Source: Parastagonospora avenae f. sp. tritici 18332-5 (taxonomy: Eukaryota > Ascomycota > Dothideomycetes > Pleosporales > Phaeosphaeriaceae). Taken from it: 64,000 bases of DNA. This document shows positions 1 to 11,610 of the stretch, in pieces; the first letter of the stretch is position 1; the number at the start of each line of letters is the position of its first letter. The stretch lies in assembly GCA_022559985.1 (NCBI GenBank), contig JAFJTR010000025.1:186001-250000 (forward strand), written 5' to 3'. Position numbers and translations under genes: made by a program. Under the pieces are notes generated by a model. That model was not told the origin of the DNA. It saw nothing but the letters and a program-made list of their open reading frames with translations, and did no database searches.

Positions 1-218
1 ACATAAAACATATTCTCATACATCTACCTACGCATATACTCCATATTGCGTTCTCACATATCAAGACCCAGCGCCGGTATTCATTACCATTAGCTAGCAT
101 GCCGTCAAACGCCAACAGTGAACTCATAAGGATATGTAATGCAAGAGGTATCAGACAGCGTATAAAAGATGCAAGTGGAGATGAAACGGACAAGCAATGG
201 GAAGAGAGAGAGATAGGT

Positions 219-3200
219 CTACCGTCGAGGAATGCCGCCTAGACCCATGCCGCCGGTCATGCGGCCTCCGCCCGCGTTGAGAGATTGGCGGACTATGGCT
301 TCTGCGGCCTGCGCAGCGGCGAGACGTTCCTATGTAGATGTGAGCTTTATGCTCAGAGTAAGGGGTGAATGTATGACGTACCTTCTGCCTGCTTCGGTCC
401 TTCAAGTACCGCTCTGCCTCCGGCCTCATCCTCAATATCCTCAGAATCATGTCATCGTTGGGTTCAGCTTGTGCTTCCTTCCTCTTCTCCTCCTTTGCCT
501 TCTTCATCGTACCCAGGTTCCTAGACAGCATGATGGTCTTGTGCTTGCGTGTTGGCATACCCACCAAGCCTGCCGCACCACCAAATTGATGGCCCATGCT
601 AGCTGGGGCTGACATCCTGTTCATTCGAGCGTTCTGCTCCTGTGCTCTGCGTGCGCTGGCGGCAGCCATTGCCTCAGATGTTCGGATAAGATCCTCTGTT
701 TGCTCAAAGTAGAAGAAGTTGAGGTTCTGGAGCTCGTGGTACTTGGGCGATTTGAGCACGTCGACAGGTACACCATCCACGTTGCCTTCCTCATCTGCGG
801 CGTTGAAGAACTCGAACAACATCTTCAACCACTTGAATACGATATCGAGCTCTTGTTGAGTGAGTGGGCGCTGTTGTGATGGCTTATCAGATAGCGGCGG
901 CACGAGCAGCGATTCTATCGTTGCTAGTGCTTCCTTCCACAATCGCGTCATGACCATGATCATTGCAGCATCCGTGAGTGTTTGCTTCATGATGGCGAAA
1001 TTATCGTCAAAGTAGCTAAAGAGCGGTACGAGTGCCTGGGAGACATCCTGCGGCGTAGGTCCCTGGATGACAGATTGAGGCCGAGCTGCTCGGAAGTAAT
1101 TTGTCACCGATGATACAGATATGCCCTTGTTTGTCAAGGCCCTCAACGTTCGCCGAGAGAGAATGTCGCTGATGACAGTAGATAGCTGTTTGAGTTAGTA
1201 AAGGTCTGGAGCGTTATTGCAAGAGGACCTACCTTATCTGTAATCTTCCGTGTCATGTCGCGCTCGGTCCTCTTAAGTGTCCTGAACGACTTGCCAAAGT
1301 AGAATTGAATGTCGTCTCGCTCACCCTCCATGCTCACTCGCAATAGCAACCGACCCTGCGTGTCAAGATCAAGCCAGTATTCACGTGGCATGTAATCTCT
1401 GAAATGTGATGGGTCCAGTTTGAGCGAGGTTCGCCCAACACAATCGTGGTCGCCGAGAGCATCCCAGTCCCAAATAGTCGCGACAATATTGAGTGGCCCG
1501 TTTGTAGTGATGTCGATTGATTCGTCCCATCGAGGGTTCAGGTTGCCATATATGACCCTGGTCTTCGCTAGTCGCTTTTGAAACTCATCGCCTAAAACAA
1601 CATAGGGATCACTAAGCCCATTGATGTCGCAAGCCTTGAGATCTTCAGCTTCGATGATCTTGATCGTGAACATGTAATTGTTGTTGCGAATGCGTTGTGT
1701 TGGCGGCGGGCCATGCTTGAGGATGACTTCCGCACACGCGTCGACACCAATCTCATGCTCGAGCTTGTCGAGCTGATGCATGGCGTACTCGATGTTGTTC
1801 AATTTGACAAGAGACTAATCTGTCAGCTTTGGAGACGTGGGAGCACAGGTCTGAACTCACCTCAGGGTAGAATTGGAATGGCTCGACTTTCTCTCTCTGC
1901 GTGTAGAGGTCTTTGGCCAAGGAGATCCATTTCTCTTGCCTCGTTTGACGAGCAGCTGCTTCTTGTTCGGGTGTCATGCGATCCATCTCTCTGCCAAACT
2001 TCTGCTCCACAAGCTCGCAGTACCGTGCGAGCGCAATGCCAATGGCCTTGGATACGGCGGTCATGAATTTTGCGTACTGGAAATCGTCATCCCAATGCAA
2101 GTCCACAATCTGTAAAATGCTCTGGTTGAACGACCGAAATATGTCTACCACTGAGACACTATGTCGCTCATCGTCGGCAGGGACGGGGTTCTGTGATTCG
2201 ATTTGGAACTGATCTGCCTTGAAAGCATTCTCGACCCAACCAATCAAATTTGCGTCAGTCATCTCAATCCATCGCCAAACAAAGTCTTGAAGGAGTTCTT
2301 CAATCTTGAAAGCAAACTTCTTGTTCGGCAGGGCTTGGCCGTGAATCTGGCGGATCTCAACAAGCTCTTTGTAGAGATCGAAGCCATCCTGTACCGGGAC
2401 CGTCTCGCCTTTGCTGTGGACGACTTCAAGTATCCGCGCCACCAGATCGCGGGCATCTGCGGCGTACGAAGGGAATACTTCCTCCACGAGGCACATCATA
2501 GGACTGACACCCATGATTTCTGGGTTCTTACGATATCGCTTCTGAATCTTCTCGCACAATTTGACTACTGCACGCCCCAGTTCGATGACATGGAAGAATT
2601 CCCACTCGTCCTTGGTTTCGGGGATGTGCTTCGCAAGAAGTTCGCCATACACATCTGCCGCTTTTTGCTTCAAGCCCTGTTTGAGCTGCTCAGCAAACTG
2701 GTCAAGATCCTCGGGTGTTCCGGTAAATCCTGGGTCGTCATAGATGTGGTTTTCCAAGATGTACATTATGGGCCCCACAGCCGGAGCTTTGTTATCGTAC
2801 ACGTGCATGAGTAGCTCGAACAGCTCGCGCAACAAGGCATCGTTGAGCGACGACAAAATTTGCTGATTGAGTGTGTAGTCTTGCACCGCCCACTTGGAGC
2901 GATCGAATAGCGAATCTTGCTGCACGGGGATGTGGCTCATTCTGTTTGACTTCTTATCGGTTGGTGGCGGCGGTGGCTCTTTGATATAAGTAAAAGCGGT
3001 ATCGAGGGTATCTAGAGTGATTTCCTGATTGATGTACTTCTCACGGATCACATCCAGCAGGAGAATGAGTCGTGAAGAGGGCGGTACTCGCCATCGCACA
3101 GCAATTTCGTTCAGCAACTCTGTGGACTGTTTGGACAAGAGCTTCATGGCTGGCGTATCACCCGTTGCTTCGCTCGCCTGCAGCTGCTCATCGGCCAGAT

Positions 3201-4434
3201 CGTACGTCAGTGCCTCCTTGACAATGGCTCGGTAGTAAGCCCGTGGGTCTGAAGGGATGAAGGTATATGAAGTACCATCATCGTCATTGATGTCCAGCCC
3301 ACTCACATCAACTGGCTGATCTATGACATACGATGAGCCGTTATCCGGGGGATCTATTGGTGACTGTGGCTTGAATTGAGGGACGGAGTTCCCGGGGGAG
3401 CTCTTTGCAAGCTCTGGGCTGGACTGAAGAATGGCCAAAATCATCTGCGAAATGTCAGGAGCCTCCTGTTGCTTCCAGGCTTCGTATGCGTCGTCCAAAT
3501 CGAAGTCTTCACGGTTCAACGTCTTCTTGGTCATGAGGCTGAGGTGGGCTTGGTATGTTTTTAGATCCTGCAATGCGGCCCTCTCTGTCCACACGGACTT
3601 GTATCTGTTGATATCCGCCTGCACGTCCGAGTATGATACCGAGAACATGCGCGATATGACCAGTACAAGTGGCATGTCCTTGACCTCGTATGATCGTGGA
3701 ACTTCAACCTCAACGGTTGTGCTGCCTGAGCCGCCGTTGCGCTGGTCGCCAGAGGACAGGTCTTGGTCGTGAACCAACAGCTTCTTCTCCATGGTGGCTA
3801 ATCGCTGAGCGAGCTCTGGTCGGTCCCTGGTCCAGTCATTGTCTTTCAGCGTAGAGCTGATGAGGCGGATGAAGAGTGCCACGTGGCGGTCGACCATGAG
3901 CCGCCAGCCGTCTTCTGTGGGCGCCTTCCCCTTCTGCAGCTCCTTTGTGGCATTGGAGAAGAAAATCAATAGCAGGTCCTCGACTCTCCTGTCCTTGTCC
4001 ATGTTCTTCCGGAACCGAGGGTCCTTGAACTCGTTTAGGAATACGGCGAACGTCCGCTTCACCGTGGCATCTTTGTATTCCGGCATCCTCTCTGTGCCCA
4101 TGAGCACTTTTGTTATGCGCTTGTCCAGCTCGCCCATGAAGCCATGGGGGAAGCGCGTGCTCTTCGAGTCTCGTATCAGGGAAATGTCCTTGACGAGGTC
4201 TGTCACCGACGTCGACGACCGCTGCACCGGCTTCGGGGCTGCGGGCACATGCTGGACTCGTTTCTGGCGGGGCTGGAGGAGGTAGGCGAGGTATGCCACG
4301 CGGAGGGCATAGAGGTAGGCATCTTGGGAAGAGACGATGCGTTTGCTGCTGCGAGAGCCGGATCGGTTTCGCTGCAGGCGCTCCTGGGCCTGGATGCTGT
4401 TTATCCTGCGATTGCTGCCGCGCGACGTCTCCAT
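219..4434 (-). CDS. Munc13-like C2-domain membrane-trafficking protein (fungal Git1/UNC13 family)
   Basis: Four exons on the minus strand (4434-1861, 1814-1233, 1185-382, 329-219) join in phase to give about 1356 aa. The introns are 46, 47 and 52 nt, with GTGAGT, GTAGGT and GTACGT donors, and the second has a TACTAAC branch site. The C-terminal half of exon 1 is helical and fits a Munc13 homology region 1. Exon 2 carries a C2 domain (about residues 903-1000) with the acidic loop residues DINGLSDPYV and WDWDALGDHD expected for Ca2+/phospholipid binding. Exon 3 resembles Munc13 homology region 2 (FDDNFAIMKQTL onward). The tail is Gly/Met-rich. UNC13-family proteins prime or tether vesicles for SNARE fusion. 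The S. pombe member, Git1, acts in glucose/cAMP signalling. The family call is from recognition of the domain order. The exact cellular role here is inferred. Confidence 0.85.
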
Positions 4435-5463
4435 GGCCGGGGGGTGGTGAGGGTGTGGCGTCGTGCTGGAAGTGCGAGTCTCGTTGGGCGCATGTCAAGT
4501 TGGCCGACTGATGCGGGCGTTCAGGGCCGCAGCTGCCCAGTGGGATAGATGGTGGGGCCGATTGTTCCTCTGTGGGCTCTCGTGTACCACCGCGACTTCT
4601 TCTTCTGTCTTCAATTTCACGTCTCCAGTGTCTACGGTAGCGCAGGGAAGTGTGGTCGGGCTGGGCGTGGTCGAGCGTGTCCGTTGTGGCTGCAGCTCCA
4701 CAGACCTGCGTCACTCGCTGGTGGTGGGTAAAGTTGACCAGGACAGGGTACCAGTAACTTCCGCTCATGAAACAACACCTTTAATTACCCACGACCAAAC
4801 AAAACAACCGCCTTCTGCACCACAATCAGACGCGCCCACGAGTCAATGTAGGTATTACAACACCGCGTTCGCTGTCAGGCGTGCTTGCGATTATGTTCGA
4901 ACCGTGGATTCCCCGATTTGGCACTATGCCGACCCCAGTCCACCAGCTCGACGTTCGAATCATCTCAAGCGAGCGACATGGTCAGCGGAAACGTGCAGGA
5001 GCGGCCCACAGACTAGCACGTGCGCTTCTTACGTCAATCTTCATGTGCGACTTCCCTCTGGTCCGCGACGAGCCTCATGCTGTTCTGCCTCTACACATGC
5101 ACGCCAACGCCGGAGCCGGAGCACATGAGCACCTGAGCACCTGAGCTAGACATTCACATGCGATGAACATCTTGCGGCCATGTCCTTGTCACCCATAGAC
5201 AGTACCCTCACAACTGGCCCACTATACACACCACCACCTTGACAGAGCACAAGAACTAGCTCCACTCAAGCACTTACGCGCACTCGCAATCATTCGTTAT
5301 TGGACCGTACTGACCTGCAGTTGCAAGCACCATCTTCTCGCGGACTGCGTCGCGTCAACACACTGCGACATTTGCTACACGCGTCACAAACAAGGCCAAT
5401 CGGCTGCTACCTGCTGAGACACTCAAGTCTACCGCCTTCCCAAGTCCACCGCCAGAGCCGACC
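4435..5463. promoter_or_regulatory. Divergent promoter region between the Munc13-like gene and the bHLH gene
   Basis: There is no coding sequence that I can support in this 1.0 kb. It separates two divergently transcribed genes. A tight group of E-boxes lies at 5017-5022 (CACGTG), 5042-5047 (CATGTG), 5094-5099, 5122-5127 and 5155-5160 (all CACATG). The last one reads CATGTGAATG on the minus strand, which is close to the yeast inositol-responsive element core. That these are functional sites is inference. Confidence 0.5.
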
Positions 5464-5832
5464 ATGGCCAGCTCTCAGAGCCCAACCAATGCGGCCGATC
5501 GTCCCCGTCTTACCGAGGCGCAGAAGAAGTCGAACCATATCAAATCTGAGCAGAAGCGTCGCGAGGCCATCCGGGAGGGCTTCGACCGACTTGCATCCAT
5601 CGTCCCGGGCATGGAGGGTCAAGGTCGCAGCGAGGCCGTTGTCCTAGATGCCACCGTCAGGTACCTTCGCGAGCAGATCGTCGCGCGCAACAACATCATC
5701 GCCGAGGCACAGGCTCAGGGCATCGACACCACCGGCTGGGAGCTATCAGACGACACTCTGAAAGCTTGTGAGACTCAGCTCAAGCGCGTCAAGGAGGAGG
5801 AGCAGCAGAATGGCGGCGGGTCCAAGGACTAG
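5464..5832 (+). CDS. Ino4-like basic helix-loop-helix transcription factor
   Basis: Single exon of 122 aa. The basic region contains NHIKSEQKRREAIREGF, with the His, Glu and Arg positions that read CACGTG/CATGTG E-boxes. Helix 1 (DRLASIVPG), a short loop and helix 2 (SEAVVLDATVRYLREQI) follow, then a short leucine/glutamate-rich tail. The small size and domain layout match the Ino4 partner subunit of the yeast Ino2-Ino4 heterodimer, which activates phospholipid genes, and small fungal bHLH proteins of the same group. The promoter carries five E-boxes 300-450 nt upstream of the start, so autoregulation is possible. The bHLH call is secure. Orthology to Ino4 is likely but not proven. Confidence 0.85.
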   Translation: MASSQSPTNAADRPRLTEAQKKSNHIKSEQKRREAIREGFDRLASIVPGMEGQGRSEAVVLDATVRYLREQIVARNNIIAEAQAQGIDTTGWELSDDTLKACETQLKRVKEEEQQNGGGSKD

Positions 5833-6328
5833 ACAACGAGAATCGGCGGCTGTATTGACTTCGCCGTAATAGTGCGCATGGAAGGAACTCGACAACGAGC
5901 ATGAACGCGCGCTGGGAAGACGGAACCAAGCGGCTGGGTACTGTGTACCAAGAGAAAATTCTCATCATATTGATGGAGTCGCCAAGCTGGCTGGACATAC
6001 ATGTGCTTTCACAAATGCGAGATGACCAGGGTCTGGCCATGGTTCGAGTGACCTTCTGGTCTCGACACAACACCCGTGGTTTATCGCCGCAATGCATTCG
6101 CGGCTACGAACACTACACAAGTCAGTCGCATTGGATACGAATAATCGAATGATATTTCGCTCATGCACCTGAATGTGTGCTGCTCAGGATTGCGTTCTTT
6201 TGCTACGCACCACATTCACTCGTGCACGCGCCATCATCGTTATCGATAAGCTTACAAAAATTCCCTAGTGCCACACCAGCTAACCGCATACCACCACAAT
6301 CTCAAAGTACCAATAATCAAATACAGCC
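5833..6328. other. Intergenic region, no gene seen
   Basis: This 496 nt lies between the bHLH gene and HPM1, both on the plus strand. It should hold the 3' UTR of the former and the promoter of the latter. A CACCACAATCTC-like pyrimidine-rich leader precedes the HPM1 start. I see no credible reading frame. Confidence 0.4.
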
Positions 6329-7487
6329 ATGTCCTTCAGCTTCGGATTCTCCGGCGACGACATAGAAGAAGACCCCAATGATGCGGTTCCACAGAACCAG
6401 CAAGAGCAAGGCCAACCGAGCGACGCGAACGGAGCTCCACCCCTTCCAGCTAAATCACATGACTTGGACGAAATGGTAGGTACGCAACATACTCCAAAAC
6501 CGCCTTTATCACATATCGGAATCGATCAAATCGAACAATGTCTAACCCCTTCCCCAGCTCTCCTCCCTCCCCGATAAAATCTCATACTCCACACTCACCC
6601 TAACCTCCCCCCTCGGCCACACCACGTGCCTCCCCCGCCGCGAACTCTTTGACGTGCGCTTGCAACTCATGGCCGAAGACGACGACTCCAACCCACATCT
6701 ACTCTCCGGCCTCGACAACTCAGACCTCCAGACGAACATCTACGAAGGCGGGTACAAGACGTGGGAATGCAGCCTGGACTTGTGTCGTTACCTGCTCGAC
6801 CGAGGTCCGCGCAAGGACCTCGATGACTTAGCGCGCGTTGGGCACGTACTTGAGATGGGGTGTGGAAGTGCATTGCCGAGTTTGCTTGTGTTTCAGTGGG
6901 CGCTGAGGAATAGCTGGCGGGGATATGTCACGCTGACAGATTACAATGTCGACGTCTTACGATTAGTCAGTCTACCTAACTTCTTATTAACCTGGATCGC
7001 GGAATTGGACGACCCTCAAAGCCAAACGCTCTTTCCGGAAACTGGTAATCCGTTCAAAGGCGAAGAGGTACATGGTGATGTATACCTCACGCCAGGTATA
7101 TTGGAGGCGTTTAAACACCATCTCACCACGCAGGGAATCATCCTGACATTCATCTCCGGCTCCTGGACGCCCACTCCTTCCTTCACCTCCCTAATCCCGA
7201 CAACACCCGAATTGAACACGTTCATCCTCGGCTCGGAGACGATATACAGCCCGGCGAGCTGTACAGCATTTACGGATGCGATCACGCAGATTATGCGGCA
7301 AGTCAAGACGGGCAAGGCGGTTGTCGCGGCGAAACGGGTGTATTTTGGCGTGGGCGGGAGCGTGGATGGGTTCCGCGTGGAGGTGGGCGAGAAGGGGGGA
7401 GTTGCGGGCGAGATTGAGTTTGAGGGGTTGGATGGAGAGGGGGAAGGGGGGGTTCGGAGGTGTTTGGTTGAGGTGCAGATGGTGTGA
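6329..7487 (+). CDS. HPM1: Protein-histidine N-methyltransferase Hpm1 (METTL18-like)
   Basis: Two exons (6329-6475 and 6558-7487) flank an 82-nt intron with a GTAGGT donor and CCCAG acceptor. Together they encode 358 aa. The N-terminus MSFSFGF is characteristic of this family. The linker to LPDKISYSTL and the YEGGYKTWEC segment precede the SAM-binding motif VLEMGCGS at about residues 146-153. Next come TLTDYN, the acidic post-motif, and LRLVSLPNFLL. In yeast, Hpm1 methylates a histidine of ribosomal protein Rpl3, which affects 60S maturation and translation fidelity. All main motifs are present, so the enzyme should be active. The segment after residue 250 (NPFKGEEVHGD to the C-terminus) is more variable in the family. 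Confidence 0.9.
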
Positions 7488-7616
7488 TGCATAACGCATG
7501 GATGAGTGGTTGATTTGGGGGTATCTAGGAATACGTGCCGATCCTAAAAAAACGCCAGAAAAGAACATGCAAGTAGTATCCAACACCGCATCTACCATAT
7601 CCTTCTTCTCATCACT

Positions 7617-9356
7617 TCACTTCAAATTAACAACCCTCGTCGTCCCTGCCCCGGGTAATTCCCTGACCTCACCCCCTTCCACCCCGTTGATCCGCCTCCT
7701 CACGCCCTCCCCCTCAACCCGCAGACTCTCCCCCCGCGCCCTCCTAAGCCTCTCCACCGTCGAATCGATAACCCCCATCTGATACACCAATCCACCTTCC
7801 CCTTCCCACCCCAGCAATTCCGGCCTGCCCACATCATCATGCAACACCTCCAACTCGCTCTGAATCTCCTGCAGCTTAACCAGCGTCTGACTAACATGCG
7901 TGAGTGCGCGCTTACGATAACTCGAGACGTCGCGCAAGAGTGTGAGAGACTTGACATTAGCCTTAACGCTCGCTTTGTTGCCGCCAAGTTTAGTCCAGAG
8001 ATGGGATAAGAGTTCGTCGTGGTTGCGCGATATGGTCACGTCGTCGGAGACGGCGAGCGAGAAGATGGTGTCGAGCCGAGCGTCCATGTTGGTGAGCACC
8101 ATGAGCAGCGCCTGCGCGGCGGAGATCAGGGATGCGATCTCCTCGCGGTTCTTGGTCACGTGTGCGATGTATTGGTCGTAGATGCGCTGCTCGAGGGTGC
8201 GCTTGGGCGAGGCGGTTAGAGAGCCGACGGCGCGGCTGAGAAGGCCCGTGGATGCGGCGTCTTTCTGCAGCCCATCGAGAACCGCGTATGTCCAGATATT
8301 TGTGCCGATGACGCGGTCGAGAACGGCGCCGATGCGGGTGTTGTAGCGCGCGAGATCCGAGGAGGCTTCCTTTGCGGTGAGGACGAAGAAGTCGAATTCG
8401 ACGGCGAGTTGGGAGCGGGAGGGGAGGTGGGAGGATTTGACGAGGGTGCGGAGGTCGCGGATGGCGAGCTCGGAGTCTTTGATAATGGCGGGGAGGTCGG
8501 ATGTGTCTTTTGAGGAGTCGAGGATGGATTCAAAGCGCCCTTGGACGGTCATGAGTTCTTCGAATTGCGCGCGGCCTTCTTTGGGAGACTCGCACATGGG
8601 GATAAGGTATGAGGAGCCCGGGATCAGGCAGAGAGGTGCGAGGGCTGTGCTGATCTGGGAGTGGAGGGCCCGGGATGCCAGCTGGATGCCGAAGAATAGG
8701 ATGCCAACGCCCATGATTAAGCCAAGGAGGGGTTTTACAAAGTGACGGTTGGCGTAGCTGAAGATGTCCCAGAAGTATCCAAGGAGGGGTGATAAGATGT
8801 TCTGGTAGAATGCATTCACATACCACCAGGGGCCGAGCTCTGGATCCTCCTGCTCCACAGGACGTGCAGTCCTGGACGACCGGCGGCTAGATGTCTTAGG
8901 TCCCGGAGAGGCACGCGGATCCTGGCGTTGTTTCCTGCTCCGAAGCTGCGAGTTGCGAGTTGGTGTACCGCTCGCATAGTCATCCATCAAATCGTCCAGG
9001 GAGCTGTTCATAGGGGCACGAGGCATGACGAAGCTCGGCTGAACCGATGGAGGTGTCGAAAGAGAGGTCTTGATGGATCGTGGTGTGCTCTGCGACGATC
9101 CATTCTGCGAATGGCGAGCAGTTGCCCTGGTGGGTGTGTTGGTCGGTGTCTCATGTCGTTGTGGCAGTGAACCACGTGTGCTTCTCGATAGCAACGGTGT
9201 CGCTTTATCTGTGTACTCCTTATCCGACTCTTCAAACGGCTCTTCGCCTTCAGAATTGCTGGCGGTATGTATTGATCCATCGTCTTCTGAAGAAAAGCCG
9301 CCTTCATCCCAACTACTGCCTATACTGCCCTGAATGCGCCGTGACCGAGTGGCCAT
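7617..9356 (-). CDS. Conserved fungal single-pass membrane protein, function unknown
   Basis: Single exon of 579 aa. The first 165 residues are Ser/Thr/Arg-rich and probably disordered, ending in a basic stretch. A conserved-looking block (DPELGPWWYVNAFYQNIL) leads into one transmembrane segment at about residues 207-228 (PLLGLIMGVGILFFGIQLA). The remaining 350 residues are helical and partly coiled coil, with few Cys. A disordered N-terminus, one membrane span and a long helical C-terminus would suit a nuclear-envelope or ER protein, but I do not recognise the family and assign no function. The gene ends 129 nt from the convergent HPM1 stop. The far C-terminus is Gly/Arg-rich. Confidence 0.8.
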   Translation of the reverse strand: MATRSRRIQGSIGSSWDEGGFSSEDDGSIHTASNSEGEEPFEESDKEYTDKATPLLSRSTRGSLPQRHETPTNTPTRATARHSQNGSSQSTPRSIKTSLSTPPSVQPSFVMPRAPMNSSLDDLMDDYASGTPTRNSQLRSRKQRQDPRASPGPKTSSRRSSRTARPVEQEDPELGPWWYVNAFYQNILSPLLGYFWDIFSYANRHFVKPLLGLIMGVGILFFGIQLASRALHSQISTALAPLCLIPGSSYLIPMCESPKEGRAQFEELMTVQGRFESILDSSKDTSDLPAIIKDSELAIRDLRTLVKSSHLPSRSQLAVEFDFFVLTAKEASSDLARYNTRIGAVLDRVIGTNIWTYAVLDGLQKDAASTGLLSRAVGSLTASPKRTLEQRIYDQYIAHVTKNREEIASLISAAQALLMVLTNMDARLDTIFSLAVSDDVTISRNHDELLSHLWTKLGGNKASVKANVKSLTLLRDVSSYRKRALTHVSQTLVKLQEIQSELEVLHDDVGRPELLGWEGEGGLVYQMGVIDSTVERLRRARGESLRVEGEGVRRRINGVEGGEVRELPGAGTTRVVNLK

Positions 9357-9785
9357 GGTTGATGATGATGTGAAGTTGAGGTAGTTGATGCAAGGTAGAG
9401 TATTCGCTATTGAATTGCACCAGAAGTTATATTCAAAGGGCCAAGAGGTAGCGGGTAAGCTATATCAAAAGTAGAGCCTAGGAGTTGTAGTTGTAGGAGG
9501 CTAGGCGAGATATTGTGGCCACTGCCTAGGTGCCTTACGTGTGACGTGGTGCTAACCAATCAGAACTCAAACACTTGTGTCGCTCTTCGCCATGCTTGGT
9601 CGCTTGTTATATCACAGGAGAGCAATACAATCACAGTTCCAAGCTTTTCATCCTGGCGCCTTGTTACAAGCTTTCACCATGGAATGATTCAGTTCGCGAA
9701 GCGCTACGTCATGTTTGATGTGTCACTCCTTATCGATAAGGAATGGCGCTAGCTCGGAAAGATGAGCTTCATCGTGTTTATGTGA
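9357..9785. promoter_or_regulatory. Divergent promoter, membrane-protein gene / mitochondrial ThrRS
   Basis: This 429-nt region lies between two divergent start codons. It contains ACGTGACGTGG near 9538-9548 and a TATCGATAAGG palindrome near 9731, but I can assign no factor. No coding sequence is seen. Confidence 0.4.
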
Positions 9786-11435
9786 ATGAAATCGCCAAAC
9801 GTCTCGATGCCACCACTGCGCCCGCTTTCAGTCGCTTTACACACTATCAGACGTTCGCAGTTGAAGTCTCGAACCGCACGTCAGAATGTGCGCGTCTTCC
9901 TCCGTGGCTGTTCGTGCTCTGCGCCTTACCAGTTGCAGCACACGGTGACTGTCTCCTCCGAGGCGGCTGCAAATGCGCAATTAAACCCCACAACCGCCGA
10001 CCCACCGACGCCTCCTACAGACCACCGAACGCTTGCTCAAGTCCACAACCTCTTCATAACATCGCCGTTCAGCCCAGGATCGCCGCTGATCCTACCCAAT
10101 GGCGCCTATGTCTTCCAGAAGCTACAGTCCTTCTTACGGGCGCAGTACCCTCAATTTGGATTCCAAGAGGTGATCACACCCATCATATACAAGAAGTCAT
10201 TGTGGGAGAAATCAGGGCACTGGGAGAATTATGCCGAGGACATGTTCAGTGTGCAAGGCAGAGGCGCAACAGGACAGACAGAGAAGGCACAGGTTGGAGA
10301 GGACGAAGAGTTCGGACTCAAGCCAATGAACTGCCCTGGGCATTGTCTCCTGTTCAGAGATGAGATCAAGAGCTATAGAGATCTCCCGATTCGATACGCC
10401 GACTTCAGTGCACTACACCGGAATGAGGTTTCGGGCTCGTTGACCGGCCTCACACGAGTACGGCGGTTCCACCAGGACGATGCGCACATCTTCTGCAGAC
10501 CAGACCAGATCCTTCCCGAGATTGAGCAAACATTGAAATTCGTGGGCATGGTGTACAACACGTTTGGCCTGGGGCCGTATAAGCTGCTTCTGTCGACCAG
10601 GCCAAAGGACAGCTTTATTGGTACCATTGAAGAATGGGAGCGCGCGGAGCAACAGCTCTCTACAGCTCTAGACAGTATAGGTAGCGAATGGGCGATCAAC
10701 GAAGGAGACGGTGCATTCTATGGCCCAAAGATCGACATTATCTTGAAAGACTCGAACGGAAAGGAGCATCAAACTGCTACGATCCAGCTCGACTTCCAGT
10801 TACCACAACGATTTGATCTGCAATATCAGGCCTCTCCAGAAGAGCTGGAAGCCGGGACACAAAACACGATGGAGACGGGCCTTGACCCATCCCTGCGCCG
10901 CCCAGTCATGATCCATCGTGCCATCTACGGTTCAATAGAGCGCTTCATGGCGTTGCTAATCGAGCACTATGCTGGGGAGTACCCATTTTGGCTCTCTCCA
11001 CGTCCAGCAACGATCTTGTCCCTGAATGCAGATGCCAAGGTTCAGGCGCACATCGAACGTGTCAAAGCAGTCATGTCCGGCCTAGAGGCACACGATGCAC
11101 CATCAACCACATCATTGTCTTTGCCAAAGCCGTTGCCGCTCTCCACTATCCATCTTCCAATCGAAGTCGATACAAGTGATCGCTCACTCGGCAAGAAGGT
11201 TGTGGAAGCCCGATCAAAGAAATACAACCACATGATAGTTGTCGGCGGCAAAGAAGCAGAGAATGACGCGGTCAGCTTGAAGATCATGAATCAACCCAAT
11301 AAAGCGGCGACGATATGGGTACTAGAAGCAGCGCTCGGTCGTCAAGTCACCGAGACAGAGGTATCGAAGGGCGTTACTCTTCCGCTTGATGTTGCCAGGA
11401 AGTACTTTGAGAACCTAGCAAATGCCTTCTTATAA
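9786..11435 (+). CDS. MST1: Threonyl-tRNA synthetase, mitochondrial
   Basis: Single exon of 549 aa from the first ATG. The ATG at 9807 (MPPLRPL) is an equally good start, because the following 35 residues are Arg/Ser-rich and acid-free like a matrix-targeting peptide. The class II core is complete. It has TPIIYKKSLWEKSGHW, the zinc/active-site segment MNCPGH at 181-186, motif 2 TRVRRFHQDDAHIFC at 223-237, GAFYGPKID, and a motif 3 region around YGSIERFMALLIEHY. The HGTP anticodon-binding domain fills the C-terminus. The enzyme lacks the long N-terminal TGS/editing region of the cytosolic ThrRS, which matches the mitochondrial type. It charges mitochondrial tRNA-Thr. It is followed by a convergent oxidoreductase gene 175 nt away. 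Confidence 0.92.
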   Translation: MKSPNVSMPPLRPLSVALHTIRRSQLKSRTARQNVRVFLRGCSCSAPYQLQHTVTVSSEAAANAQLNPTTADPPTPPTDHRTLAQVHNLFITSPFSPGSPLILPNGAYVFQKLQSFLRAQYPQFGFQEVITPIIYKKSLWEKSGHWENYAEDMFSVQGRGATGQTEKAQVGEDEEFGLKPMNCPGHCLLFRDEIKSYRDLPIRYADFSALHRNEVSGSLTGLTRVRRFHQDDAHIFCRPDQILPEIEQTLKFVGMVYNTFGLGPYKLLLSTRPKDSFIGTIEEWERAEQQLSTALDSIGSEWAINEGDGAFYGPKIDIILKDSNGKEHQTATIQLDFQLPQRFDLQYQASPEELEAGTQNTMETGLDPSLRRPVMIHRAIYGSIERFMALLIEHYAGEYPFWLSPRPATILSLNADAKVQAHIERVKAVMSGLEAHDAPSTTSLSLPKPLPLSTIHLPIEVDTSDRSLGKKVVEARSKKYNHMIVVGGKEAENDAVSLKIMNQPNKAATIWVLEAALGRQVTETEVSKGVTLPLDVARKYFENLANAFL

Positions 11436-11610
11436 ACGACGTGGTTTGGAGGAGTCAAGGTTTGGAAGAAGTTGACATTCTGCCAACATTCAACACCCCA
11501 CTTAAAAAAACCTATTCACCATTCCTGCAATGATTTTGGTATTGAAAGACGTTGCGCGTGTTCTCTAAAGCTCACTTCCTCCGTAAATGGAGCCTGCACA
11601 TATTGTCTAA

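Noticed and set aside
3836..4768. 310-codon minus-strand frame at the 5' end of the Munc13-like gene
   Set aside because: Shadow frame rich in Arg, His and Pro over a GC-rich coding exon. The overlapping frame has the conserved reading.
9743..10363. Open frame of 206 codons on the plus strand overlapping the ThrRS gene
   Set aside because: It is an out-of-frame shadow of the ThrRS coding sequence with no protein-like features.
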